Shown here piece by piece: positions 37,268 to 45,653 of a DNA stretch of 64,000 nt (its first letter is position 1; each line of letters begins with the position of its first letter). The translations under genes were made by a program, and so were the position numbers. This DNA is from an uncultured Pseudomonadota bacterium (GTDB lineage Bacteria > Myxococcota_A > UBA796 > JAFGLY01), in the NCBI GenBank assembly GCA_937912125.1, contig CALDOK010000002.1:47649-111648 (forward strand), written 5' to 3'. The notes below the pieces were generated by a model. That model was not told the origin of the DNA. It saw nothing but the letters and a program-made list of their open reading frames with translations, and ran no database searches.

Positions 37268-38025
37268 TGTCCGCTCGCCGCTTCCTCCCCCTGATCTTCG
37301 TCTTCTCCCTGGCCTTGCCCTTCATGGTGGGGGCCCGGGGTAGCCGCAAGGACCGCTCCGTCGCCCGCGCCGAGCTGGGCCGAGCCTACCTGGCCGAGGG
37401 CTCCCTCGAGTCCGCCATCGGCACCCTGAAGGAGGCCATCGATCTGGACCACTCCAACTGGGTCGCCTGGAACTTCCTGGGGCTGGCCTTGGCCGAGAAG
37501 GGCAAGCCCGAAGACGCCATCAAGGCCCTCGAGACTTCCATTCGTCACGCTGACGGCCGCGCCGAGCCCCACCTCAACTACGGGCTCATCCTGTTCAGCC
37601 AGGGCCAGGTCGAGCCGGCCATCGCCCAGTACGAGCTGGCCCTGGACGACCTCACCTACCGCAAGCCGGCCTACGTGCTCAACAACCTCGGCTATGCCCT
37701 GATCTCCAAGGGCGACAACGACCGGGCCGTCACCGTGCTCCGGGAGGCGGTCAACCGGGCGCCCAACCTGTGCCCCGCTCGCTTCAACCTGGGCATCGCG
37801 CTGCAAGAGTCCGGCAAGGCCAGGGACGCCATCAAGGAGTTCAGCGACGTCATCTCCACCTGCGGCGAAGAGGTCCCGGGTGCCTACCTCCAGATCGCCC
37901 GCCTCGAGATCGAGCAGGGGCGCACCGACCAGGCGGCGTCCTACCTCGAGCAGGTGCTCGCGATGGCGCCCGACACCGAGGTCTCGGACGCCGCCCGTGC
38001 GCTCTTGGTCACGCTGGAGCCCTGA
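37267..38025 (+). CDS. Exported TPR protein (PilF/Tgl-like)
   Basis: 252 residues from ATG 37267. A signal peptide (FLPLIFVFSLALPFMVGARG) lacks a lipobox Cys. Then about five TPRs follow: ARAELGRAYLAEGSLESAIG, AWNFLGLALAEKGKPEDAIKALE, PHLNYGLILFSQGQVEPAIAQYE, LNNLGYALISKGDNDRAVTVLREA and ARFNLGIALQESGKARDAIKEF. The spacing resembles PilF/PilW/Tgl pilotins of type IV pili, but those are lipoproteins and this one seems not to be, so the specific role is unsure. It is translationally coupled to mtnP (1-base overlap) and to the HTH gene (TGATG). Confidence 0.8.
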   Translation: MSARRFLPLIFVFSLALPFMVGARGSRKDRSVARAELGRAYLAEGSLESAIGTLKEAIDLDHSNWVAWNFLGLALAEKGKPEDAIKALETSIRHADGRAEPHLNYGLILFSQGQVEPAIAQYELALDDLTYRKPAYVLNNLGYALISKGDNDRAVTVLREAVNRAPNLCPARFNLGIALQESGKARDAIKEFSDVISTCGEEVPGAYLQIARLEIEQGRTDQAASYLEQVLAMAPDTEVSDAARALLVTLEP

Positions 38026-38717
38026 TGAAGGATCTGCGCGGCGAGCGTGAGCTCCGAGGGCTGTCCCTGCGGGACGTGGCTGGAGCCACCAGCATCCCCG
38101 TCGATATCCTGGCCTCTCTCGAGGCTGAACCCCTGGCAGAGCTGCGGCCTGGCAGCACCATCGCGCGCTGGCGTGAGCAGTACGTGGCCTTCCTGCAGCA
38201 CCGGCCCGTGGTGTCCCGCCAGCTGGCCGACGCCACCCATGCCCCCGAGGCCACCGAGACCACCGTGGTCACCGGATCTGTGGCCCGCACGCCCCTGGGC
38301 TTGCCCCGCGCCCTGGGGCTGGGCGTGGCCGTGGCGGTGGTGGTCTTGCTGGGCCTCAAGCTGGCGTCCACCCTCTGGGACGGCGCCGGGACGGGCGACG
38401 ATCCGGCGGGCCCCGAGCAGGCCCAGGGCGAGGGGCAGCCTCTGGCCGCCGCTGAGCCGGTCGAGCTCGCCACCCACAACCTGAGCATCCGCGCCATCGA
38501 GCCTTCGCGGCTGGTGGCCATCGCCGACGGCCAGGTGGTCCACGATGGCATCCTCGTGGCCAGGCGTTCCCTGCAGCTCGAAGCATCTCACGAGCTGTCC
38601 GTAGAACTCCCCGACCTCACGCGGGTCAAGATACGTTACAACGGCCAGGCCCTCCGCCCACTGGGCAACTTGTCCGCGGGTCGTCGCCTCGTCTTCATCG
38701 ACGATGAGAGCCCCTGA
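38025..38717 (+). CDS. RodZ-like helix-turn-helix membrane protein
   Basis: 230 residues from ATG 38025. The N-terminal cytoplasmic HTH (LRGERELRGLSLRDVAGATSIPVDILASLE, about 4-40) matches the RodZ-type HTH. A linker leads to one membrane span (ALGLGVAVAVVVLLGLKLAS), then a periplasmic Gly/Ala/Glu linker and a beta domain (LSIRAIEPSRLVAIADGQVVHDGI ... LSVELPDLTRVKIRYNGQAL) like the RodZ C-terminal domain. RodZ links MreB filaments to the cell-wall machinery. The HTH is shorter than in E. coli RodZ, so 'RodZ-like' is safer. It is coupled to the TPR gene. Confidence 0.82.
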   Translation: MKDLRGERELRGLSLRDVAGATSIPVDILASLEAEPLAELRPGSTIARWREQYVAFLQHRPVVSRQLADATHAPEATETTVVTGSVARTPLGLPRALGLGVAVAVVVLLGLKLASTLWDGAGTGDDPAGPEQAQGEGQPLAAAEPVELATHNLSIRAIEPSRLVAIADGQVVHDGILVARRSLQLEASHELSVELPDLTRVKIRYNGQALRPLGNLSAGRRLVFIDDESP

Positions 38718-38744
38718 CCGCTTCCGCCATTTCGGTGACCGCTG

Positions 38745-40103
38745 ATGCCAGAGAACCTGCTCAGGACCCGAGTGGAAGCCATCCGACGCCTGGCGCGTCG
38801 GCGGGCGGGTCGGCCTCTGGTCAACGTCTTGCAGAAGACACGGGGCGAGGACGTCGCGGCCGCCATGCCGCACCTCGCCCCCGCCGAGCAGCGCTTTGTC
38901 TTCGAGCACATCGTCGATGACGGGATGGCCGCCGAGCTGCTGGTCAATGTAGGCGAGAGCGATCTGGCCAACCTGGTCAAGCAGCTGCCACTCGAGCGCC
39001 TGGTCGAGCTGCTGGACGCCATGGAGGTCGATGACGAGACCGACGTCATCGCGCTGCTGCCCGAGCAGATTCGCGAGCAGGTCATGGCGCGGATCGAGAA
39101 GGACGACCGGCAGCACGTCGAGGAGCTGCTGGCCTGGCCCGAGGACTCTGCCGGCGGAATCATGCAGCCGGTGGCCTTTCGGCTCCACGCCGACGCCAAC
39201 TGCCGCGAGGCCATCCAGGCCCTGCAGGAGTCCGAGGACGTCGAGTCGGTCTTCTACCTCTACGTCGAGAACGACGCGGGCCAGCTGGTGGGCGTAGCCT
39301 CCCTGCGCAACCTGCTCACCAACCCCCCCAACACCTCCCTGGCCGAGATGATGGTCACCGAGGTGATCACCGTTCCGCCCCACATGGACCAGGAAGAGGT
39401 GGCCCGGGTCGTGTCCCGCTACGACCTGCTGGCCGTCCCCGTCGTGGACGACAACCGGCGCCTGCAGGGCATCGTCACCGTCGACGACGTCATCGACGTC
39501 ATCCGCGAGGAAGCCGCCGAAGACATGATGCTCATGGTCGGTGTCCACCAGGGCGAGGCCGACGAGCAGGCGGGCGTGCTGCAGTCCGTGCGCCAGCGTG
39601 TGGCCTGGCTGCTCATCACCCTGGTGGGCGGAATCCTGATCGCCGAGCTGGCCAAGTTCTGGGAGGCCGACATCGGGGCCTTCCCCATCCTGGCGGGCTT
39701 CCTGCCGGTGGTCATCGGCATGGGCGGCAACGTCGGCTCCCAGGCCGCCACCATCACCGTGCGTGGCATCGCCCTGGGACGGGTCGAGCCCCGCGACATC
39801 CTGCGGGTGGTCTGGCGCGAGTCGCGCATCGGCCTGATCCTGGGTCTGGCCTACGGCGTGATGCTGGCCATCTACTGCCTGGCGCGCTTCCACCAGCCCC
39901 TGTTCGGTCTGGGCGTGGGCATCGCCATCACCGCAGCCATGGCCACCGCCGCCATCGCTGGCTCCATCATCCCGCTCACCCTCGAGCGCATGGGCGTGGA
40001 CCCGGCCGTGGCCACCATGCCCTTCGTCACCACCCTGATGGACCTGGTCGGCGGCGTGATCTACTTCAGCGTCACCACGGCGCTCATCGCCTCCACCCTC
40101 TAG
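38745..40103 (+). CDS. mgtE: MgtE-family magnesium transporter/channel
   Basis: 452 residues. An N-terminal MgtE_N superhelix (about 30-135, LLPEQIREQVMARIE), two CBS domains (about 135-260; SAGGIMQPVAFRLHADA, MMVTEVITVPPHMDQEEVARVV, GIVTVDDVIDVI), then five membrane helices with VVIGMGGNVGSQAATITVRGIALG, the pore-lining motif, and a helix with MPFVTTLMDLVGG carrying the conserved pore Asp. It lets Mg2+ enter, closed by Mg2+ binding to the cytoplasmic domains. Full length; 27 bases after the RodZ-like gene. Confidence 0.95.
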   Translation: MPENLLRTRVEAIRRLARRRAGRPLVNVLQKTRGEDVAAAMPHLAPAEQRFVFEHIVDDGMAAELLVNVGESDLANLVKQLPLERLVELLDAMEVDDETDVIALLPEQIREQVMARIEKDDRQHVEELLAWPEDSAGGIMQPVAFRLHADANCREAIQALQESEDVESVFYLYVENDAGQLVGVASLRNLLTNPPNTSLAEMMVTEVITVPPHMDQEEVARVVSRYDLLAVPVVDDNRRLQGIVTVDDVIDVIREEAAEDMMLMVGVHQGEADEQAGVLQSVRQRVAWLLITLVGGILIAELAKFWEADIGAFPILAGFLPVVIGMGGNVGSQAATITVRGIALGRVEPRDILRVVWRESRIGLILGLAYGVMLAIYCLARFHQPLFGLGVGIAITAAMATAAIAGSIIPLTLERMGVDPAVATMPFVTTLMDLVGGVIYFSVTTALIASTL

Positions 40104-40115
40104 CTCTCGCGCCCC

Positions 40116-40847
40116 ATGCCCGGCCCCGCCTGCTCCCACGACGCCGTGGTACTCGGCACGATCGACTATGGTGAGCGGGATCGGATCGTGCGCTTGCTCA
40201 CCCCCGAGATGGGCAGGGTGAGCGCCCTGGCGCGGGGTGCCCGCGGATCGCGGCGGCGCTTCGGGGGTGTGATCGACCTGGGCGCGCGGCTGAACGTCAT
40301 GCTGCGCGCCGGGCGGGGCGAGCTGTGGCACCTGCAAGAGGCGGAGCTGGTCGAGGCGCGGTTGGGGCTGCGCGAAGATCTGCTCTCCATGGCGCTGCTC
40401 AGCTACGCCAGCGAGCTGGTGGGCGCCTTCGCCCGCGAGCACCACCCCGAGCGCCGCCTGTTCGGGCTGCTCGAGGTCTTCCTCACCGTGCTGGACGCGG
40501 CCACCGCCCCCCCGGGGAGCATGTTTCGGGCTGGGCTCGAGGTCAAGGCGCTCACCTGTGCTGGCTTGGCGCCGATCCTCACGCGCTGCGCCCTGTGCGG
40601 GGAGCCCCTCGAGGAGCAGTGTCACTTCGCCATGGACGCTGGCGGTGCCCTGCACCCCAGCTGCGGGGCAGGGGAGTCGGTGCCCCCTGGCTTCCTGCTG
40701 GCGCTGGAGCGGGCGCGCATGACCCGCTTGGTGGAGCTGCTGGACATGGATCTGCCTGCGGGGCCTACCTGGCTGCTGGCGCGGTTCGCGGAGCACCACC
40801 TGCAGCGGGGGTTGAGCTCTCGGAAGTGGTTGGAGACGGTGGGGTGA
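40116..40847 (+). CDS. recO: DNA repair protein RecO
   Basis: 243 residues. An N-terminal OB fold (DAVVLGTIDYGERDRIVRLLTPEMGRVSALARGARGSRRR) is typical of RecO. A helical middle (YASELVGAFAREHHPERRLFGLLEVFLTVLD) and a zinc site with CALCGEPLE and later His/Cys (LHPSCGA) follow. It loads RecA on SSB-coated DNA in the RecFOR pathway. It lies 12 bases after mgtE, and glyQ-glyS lie downstream beyond two lipoprotein genes. Confidence 0.9.
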   Translation: MPGPACSHDAVVLGTIDYGERDRIVRLLTPEMGRVSALARGARGSRRRFGGVIDLGARLNVMLRAGRGELWHLQEAELVEARLGLREDLLSMALLSYASELVGAFAREHHPERRLFGLLEVFLTVLDAATAPPGSMFRAGLEVKALTCAGLAPILTRCALCGEPLEEQCHFAMDAGGALHPSCGAGESVPPGFLLALERARMTRLVELLDMDLPAGPTWLLARFAEHHLQRGLSSRKWLETVG

Positions 40848-40924
40848 GCTCTGGGGGGTGGCAGACGGCGCAGAGAGGGAAGGGAGTGGCGGCAGTGCCC
40901 GATCCCGATGTTACCTTGGGCCCC

Positions 40925-41665
40925 ATGCATCGCTCACCTCTCGCCTTGCTGCTCTGCTTCGCCACCTCGGCCTGCGGCAGCTGGATCCTCGAGGAGCCCA
41001 CCGATGGCTCTGAGGTCAACTGGTACGGCACCATCCTCGACGGCCCCTACACCGGCGAAAATGGCGTGCTCAGTGGTGGTGAGGTCCTGGTCTACGATCT
41101 GGACGAGGAGCTGGTGGCCGAAGGCACTGAGCCCGACGCCGACAACCCCGGCTACTGGAAGCTCCAGGTGCCCCCCTCCACCCCCGTCGCCCTTCACCTC
41201 GCAGGCCAGGGCATGCTCCCCACCGTGTGGCGCGGCGTCACCCCCGGCGACCTGGGCTACTGGTACACGGGTGCCCTGTTCGCCTACGAGCAAGAGCTCT
41301 GGCTGCCCTTCTTCGAGCAGTTCGACGGCCAGGGGGCCGTCTCCATACAGCCCCTGGGCGACGACGTCTGCTGGCTGTGGGGCTCCCCTGCGGATCCAGA
41401 TGCCTGGGCCGGGGCCGCCATCGAGCTGCTCGACGGCGCGGGCCAGCCCGCCATGGTCTTGGCCTACCACCTCAGCGACCAGGGCGAGCTCGAGCCCGCC
41501 ACCACGCGCTCCGTTCAGTACTTTCTGGCCTTCAACCTGGCCCCCGGCGACGTCACCCTCAGCGTCCAGGCCGTAGATGGCCGGGCCTTCGAGGAGACCT
41601 GGCCGGCCTGGCCTGGCGAGGTCGTCTCCGCCTGGTTCCTCGAGCTACCCCCGGGAGACTCATGA
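40925..41665 (+). CDS. Lipoprotein of unknown function (first of tandem pair)
   Basis: 246 residues from ATG 40925. The signal peptide has lipobox TSAC (Cys17). The mature part is acidic and beta-rich (WYGTILDGPYTGENGVLSGGEVLVYDLDEEL, WKLQVPPSTPVALHLAG), suggesting carboxypeptidase-regulatory-like or similar beta-sandwich domains. It has many Trp and Tyr. No catalytic motif. It overlaps the next lipoprotein gene in an ATGA arrangement; the two look like related envelope partners. They interrupt the recO-glyQ neighbourhood. Confidence 0.72.
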   Translation: MHRSPLALLLCFATSACGSWILEEPTDGSEVNWYGTILDGPYTGENGVLSGGEVLVYDLDEELVAEGTEPDADNPGYWKLQVPPSTPVALHLAGQGMLPTVWRGVTPGDLGYWYTGALFAYEQELWLPFFEQFDGQGAVSIQPLGDDVCWLWGSPADPDAWAGAAIELLDGAGQPAMVLAYHLSDQGELEPATTRSVQYFLAFNLAPGDVTLSVQAVDGRAFEETWPAWPGEVVSAWFLELPPGDS

Positions 41666-42417
41666 TGCGCACCGCCGCCCTCTGCCTCCTCTGTACCGCC
41701 CTGGTGGGCTGCAACCTCGAGGTCACCGAGGTGATCGTCTCGGGCATCGTGCTCGATGAGCCCTACTTCGAGGGCCAGCCGGTGGCGGGCGTCGAGGCCA
41801 CCTCGCTGGACGCCATGCTCGAGCCCTACAGCACCGTCACCTCTGACGCCAACGGCCTGGTCAGCCTGCCGGTGGCCGCGGCTCAGGACATGTTCATCGA
41901 GCTGCGGGGGCCCGGCTACGCGCCCACCCTGTTCGCGGGTGAGGCCGGCATCTTCGACCTGCCCCTGTCCGATGGCGAGCTGTACATGGCGTCCGACACC
42001 CGGGCGGCTGAGCTCACCGCCGAGTTCGGAGACTGCGCCAGCGACGCCACGGGGGGCATCATCGAGGGTGAGGTGCGCGTCTGGATGGCCGGCGAGCAGA
42101 CCAGCGATGTGTCCCTGGTGGGTAACGCCTGGGTGATGGTCTACGGCACCGACAACGAGGAGTTCACGCCCTGCTTCCTGGACGCCGAAGGCGACCCCGC
42201 CCCCGAGTCCCAGACCCTCACCAACAGCACCGGCCGCTTCGCCTTCTTCGGCCTGCCGCCCGACTCCTACGTGCTCGAGGTGGCCTTCCGGCCCGGCGGC
42301 ACCCCGGACGATCCGCCCGACAGTGAGCTGGACGCCTATTACTGGTACTACAAGGCCCACATGGTCGAGGATGGCATCGCCCCCTTCCACCCCGCGTGGG
42401 TCGAGTTCGCGACCTAG
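41662..42417 (+). CDS. Lipoprotein with carboxypeptidase-regulatory-like beta domains (second of pair)
   Basis: 251 residues from ATG 41662 (ATG ATG, CGGGAG upstream). Lipobox LVGC (Cys17). The start of the mature part (VIVSGIVLDEPYFEGQPVAGVEATSLDAML ... SDANGLVSLPV) is typical of CarboxypepD_reg-like domains, and a second such region ends FAFFGLPPDSYVLEVAFRP. Cys pair GDCASD and TPCFLD may form a disulfide. It probably lies on the periplasmic or outer face of the envelope; role unknown. It is translationally coupled to the preceding lipoprotein gene. Confidence 0.74.
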   Translation: MMRTAALCLLCTALVGCNLEVTEVIVSGIVLDEPYFEGQPVAGVEATSLDAMLEPYSTVTSDANGLVSLPVAAAQDMFIELRGPGYAPTLFAGEAGIFDLPLSDGELYMASDTRAAELTAEFGDCASDATGGIIEGEVRVWMAGEQTSDVSLVGNAWVMVYGTDNEEFTPCFLDAEGDPAPESQTLTNSTGRFAFFGLPPDSYVLEVAFRPGGTPDDPPDSELDAYYWYYKAHMVEDGIAPFHPAWVEFAT

Positions 42418-42545
42418 CGTCTCACCGCTCCCCGGCCGTCGGATTCGCGTGCGAGAATCCAGCGAAAAGGTCGATGAAGACGGACCATCTTGACGCGACT
42501 CCGTTGTGAGTTACGTCGGCGGCTCACGCTTCGCCAGAGCCTCGT

Positions 42546-42572
42546 TTGACAGGCCCCTGGGGCTGGCATACC
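42546..42572 (+). promoter_or_regulatory. Candidate sigma-70-type promoter for glyQS
   Basis: TTGACA at 42546-42551 matches the -35 consensus exactly. The sequence TGGCATACC at 42564-42572 can serve as an extended -10, though the spacer is only 15 bases and the hexamer is weak. The spacer contains the palindrome GCCCC-T-GGGGC (42553-42563), which might be an operator. It lies about 55 bases before the glyQ ATG, in a 210-base gap that is otherwise featureless. Confidence 0.4.
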
Positions 42573-42627
42573 CCCGCCCCTTCTCGCGCAGAGTCTCCAC
42601 CGTCGCCACCCGCAGCGAGGTACGCGC

Positions 42628-43497
42628 ATGGCCGCACCGCTGAACTTCCAGGATCTGATCATCGCCCTCACCAAGTACTGGGGAGACCGCGGCTGCGCGG
42701 TCCTTCAGCCCATGGACATGCAGGTGGGCGCGGGGACATTTCATCCGGCCACCTTCCTGCGCTCCCTGGGGCCCGATCCCTGGCGCTGCGCCTACGTGCA
42801 GCCCAGCCGGCGCCCGGGTGATGCCCGCTATGGCGAGAACCCCAACCGCCTGGGCCACTACTATCAGTTCCAGGCCATCCTCAAGCCGTCGCCCCTGGAC
42901 GTGCAGGATCTCTACCTGGGCAGCCTCGAGGCCATCGGCATCGACCTGAGCAAGCACGACGTGCGCTTCGTCGAGGACGACTGGGAGTCCCCCACCCTGG
43001 GCGCCTGGGGCGTGGGCTGGGAGGTCTGGCTGGACGGCATGGAGATCACCCAGTTCACATACTTCCAGCAGTGCGGCGGCTTCGATCTCGACCCCATCAC
43101 GGTGGAGCTCACCTACGGCCTCGAGCGGCTGGCCATGTACCTGCAGGGGGTCGACAACGTCTACGATCTCGAGTGGGTCCAGGGCGTGAAGTACGGTGAC
43201 GTGTTCCTGCGCAACGAGATCGAGCAGAGCAAGTACAACTTCGAGCTGGCCGACACGGCCATGCTGCTGGGCCAGTTCGACGCGGCCTACGCCGAGTGCG
43301 GCAAGCTCTGCGACGCTGGCGTGGCCTTGCCAGCCTACGACCACTGCATCCAGTGCAGCCATCTGTTCAACCTGCTCGACGCCCGAGGCGCCATCTCGGT
43401 GGCCGAGCGGGCCGAGTACATCCGCCGCATCCGCGAGCTCGCATGCAAGTGTGCCGCTGCCTGGCTGGGTGTGAAGGAAGATGAGGTGGCGTCATGA
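42628..43497 (+). CDS. glyQ: Glycine--tRNA ligase alpha subunit
   Basis: 289 residues, the normal length. Motifs include [74 protein letters not shown] and [16 protein letters not shown], all class II catalytic-core signatures of the bacterial alpha2beta2 enzyme. It charges tRNA-Gly with GlyS. The stop overlaps the glyS start (ATGA). It is preceded by a 210-base gap with a candidate promoter. Confidence 0.97.
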   Translation: MAAPLNFQDLIIALTKYWGDRGCAVLQPMDMQVGAGTFHPATFLRSLGPDPWRCAYVQPSRRPGDARYGENPNRLGHYYQFQAILKPSPLDVQDLYLGSLEAIGIDLSKHDVRFVEDDWESPTLGAWGVGWEVWLDGMEITQFTYFQQCGGFDLDPITVELTYGLERLAMYLQGVDNVYDLEWVQGVKYGDVFLRNEIEQSKYNFELADTAMLLGQFDAAYAECGKLCDAGVALPAYDHCIQCSHLFNLLDARGAISVAERAEYIRRIRELACKCAAAWLGVKEDEVAS

Positions 43498-45554
43498 GCA
43501 CCGCCCAGCTGTTCATCGAGGTCCACTGCGAAGAGCTCCCCGCCGGGTGGGGCGCCCCCGCTCGCCAGGTGTTCGCTGCCAACGTCACCAAGCTGCTCAA
43601 GGGCATCCCCCACGGCGCCGTGCGCTCCTGGAACAGCCCCCGTCGCATCGCGGTGGCTGTGGACGACGTGGCCCTGGCTCGTCCCAAGGTCGAGCAGATC
43701 GTCACGGGTCCTCCGTGGGCCGTGGCCTTCCGCGACGGCGCCTTCACCAAGGCCGCCCAGGGCTTCGCTCGTGGGCGCGGCGCCAGCGTCGATGATCTGT
43801 ACGAGCTCCAGGGCGCCCGCGGCGCCGTCGTGGCCCTGAAGATCAGCCAGGGTGGCGAGCCCACCGCCGACAAGCTGGCCGCTGGGCTCGAGGACGCCAT
43901 CCTCTCCATCCCCTTCGAGAAGACCCTGCGCTGGGGCAGCCGCCCCGAGCGCTGGGCCCGTCCTATCCACGGCGTCTGCGCAGTGCTGGGTGGGGAGCGC
44001 CTCGTCGCCACCGTGGCTGGGCTCGAGACCCGCGGCACCGTGGTGGGGCACCGCCGCTATCGCGGGCCCATCCCCGTGATCAGCGCCGAAGGTTGGCTCG
44101 CGGATCTGAAGGCCCACTTCGTGCTGGCCGACGCTCAGGAACGCAAGGCCGCCATCGTGGCGGGTCTCCAGGCCGCCGCCGCCGAGCTTGGCGTGGTGAT
44201 CCATCCCGATCCGGATCTGCTCGACGAGGTCGTCGATCTGGTGGAGTGGCCCGTAGCGGTCGCCGGCAGCCTGCCCCAGCACCTGATGCACCTGCCCCCC
44301 CGCCTGCTGGTGGAGAGCATGCGCGTACACCAGCGCATCTTCGACACCCAGACGGCCACGGGGGAGCTCTCACCGGTGTTCATCACCGTGAGCAACAACC
44401 CAGACGGCGACGCGGAGATCATCTCCGAGGGCAACACCCGGGTGCTCGCCGCTCGCTTCGAGGACGCACGCTTCTTCTACGACGAAGACCGCAAGAAGAG
44501 CCTCGAACAACACGGCCAGCAGCTCGCGCGGATGCGCTGGGTGCGCGGCCTGGGCACCATGGCCGAGAAGGCCGAGCGGGTGGCGGCGTTGGCCCAGGTC
44601 TTCTGCCAGTTCATCCCCGCCGCCGACCCCGCCCGGGTCGGGCGCGCGGGCCTGCTGTGCAAGGCCGATCTCTGCACCCAGATGGTGGGCGAGTTCCCCG
44701 AGCTTCAGGGCCACGTGGGCATGCTCTACGCCCGGCACCAGGGCGAGGAAGCGGCGGTGGCCATCGCCATCGAAGAGCACTACCTGCCTCGCTTCTCCGA
44801 CGACGCGCTCCCCGGCACCGGCGCCGGCCGCGCCCTGGCCCTGGCCGATCGCCTGGACACCCTGGCCGGCTGCTTCGCCATCGGCATGGTCCCCAAGGGC
44901 AGCGCCGATCCTCAGGGGCTGCGGCGGGCCGCCAACGGCGTGATCACCATCCTGCGCGGCCTGGGTGTGTCGGTGGACCTCGGCTGGTTGGCCGAGCAGG
45001 CCCTGGCGCCCTTCATGGAGAAGGCCAAGAAGCCCGCGGCCCAGCTCCGCGACGACCTGCTGGTCTGGTTCCGAGCCCGCCTGCGGGCCCAGCTGGTGGG
45101 CGAGTACCCCACCGAGATCGTCGACGCCGTGCTCGAGGCCCCGAGCGACTGCGCCGTGCGGCTCGGTCTGCGGGTCCAGGCCCTGGCCGCCCTGGCCGCC
45201 AGCCCCGAGTTCGCTCCTCTGCGCACCACCTTCCGGCGCGTGATGGGCTTGTCCAGGGACCACGACAGCAGCGACTACGATGTGGCCGCCCTCGCGGTGC
45301 CCGCCGAGCAGGCTCTGCACGCCGCGTTCGTGGACGTGGCCGCCCGGGCCCGGGCCCACATGGCCCAGCTCGACTACGCCGCCACCCTGGCCACCATGGC
45401 CGAGCTCAAGGCTCCGGTGGATCAGCTCTTCGACGACGTCATGGTCATGGACGAAGACCTCGAGGTCCGGCGTCAACGCCTCGGGCTGCTGCGCTCTGTG
45501 GCCGACCTGTTCCGGTCTGTGGCCGACTTCACCAGGCTGAGCGCGGACGCCTAG
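43494..45554 (+). CDS. glyS: Glycine--tRNA ligase beta subunit
   Basis: 686 residues, typical length. It starts with [18 protein letters not shown], then [103 protein letters not shown], the HD-like region and the C-terminal anticodon-binding domain ([21 protein letters not shown]). Translationally coupled to glyQ. The next gene is ppdK, 99 bases on. Confidence 0.97.
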   Translation: MSTAQLFIEVHCEELPAGWGAPARQVFAANVTKLLKGIPHGAVRSWNSPRRIAVAVDDVALARPKVEQIVTGPPWAVAFRDGAFTKAAQGFARGRGASVDDLYELQGARGAVVALKISQGGEPTADKLAAGLEDAILSIPFEKTLRWGSRPERWARPIHGVCAVLGGERLVATVAGLETRGTVVGHRRYRGPIPVISAEGWLADLKAHFVLADAQERKAAIVAGLQAAAAELGVVIHPDPDLLDEVVDLVEWPVAVAGSLPQHLMHLPPRLLVESMRVHQRIFDTQTATGELSPVFITVSNNPDGDAEIISEGNTRVLAARFEDARFFYDEDRKKSLEQHGQQLARMRWVRGLGTMAEKAERVAALAQVFCQFIPAADPARVGRAGLLCKADLCTQMVGEFPELQGHVGMLYARHQGEEAAVAIAIEEHYLPRFSDDALPGTGAGRALALADRLDTLAGCFAIGMVPKGSADPQGLRRAANGVITILRGLGVSVDLGWLAEQALAPFMEKAKKPAAQLRDDLLVWFRARLRAQLVGEYPTEIVDAVLEAPSDCAVRLGLRVQALAALAASPEFAPLRTTFRRVMGLSRDHDSSDYDVAALAVPAEQALHAAFVDVAARARAHMAQLDYAATLATMAELKAPVDQLFDDVMVMDEDLEVRRQRLGLLRSVADLFRSVADFTRLSADA

Positions 45555-45653
45555 TCCCCCGCTCGTCACCCCCTACAACCCTTTCCCATCCCCACACACA
45601 ACCTCCCCGCTGGGCTACCGTCCCGGGGACTGACAACGAGAGAAGATTCAACC

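Noticed and set aside
37941..40799. 952-codon minus-strand frame
   Set aside because: Antisense to the RodZ-like gene, mgtE and recO; His/Gln/Asp-rich shadow.
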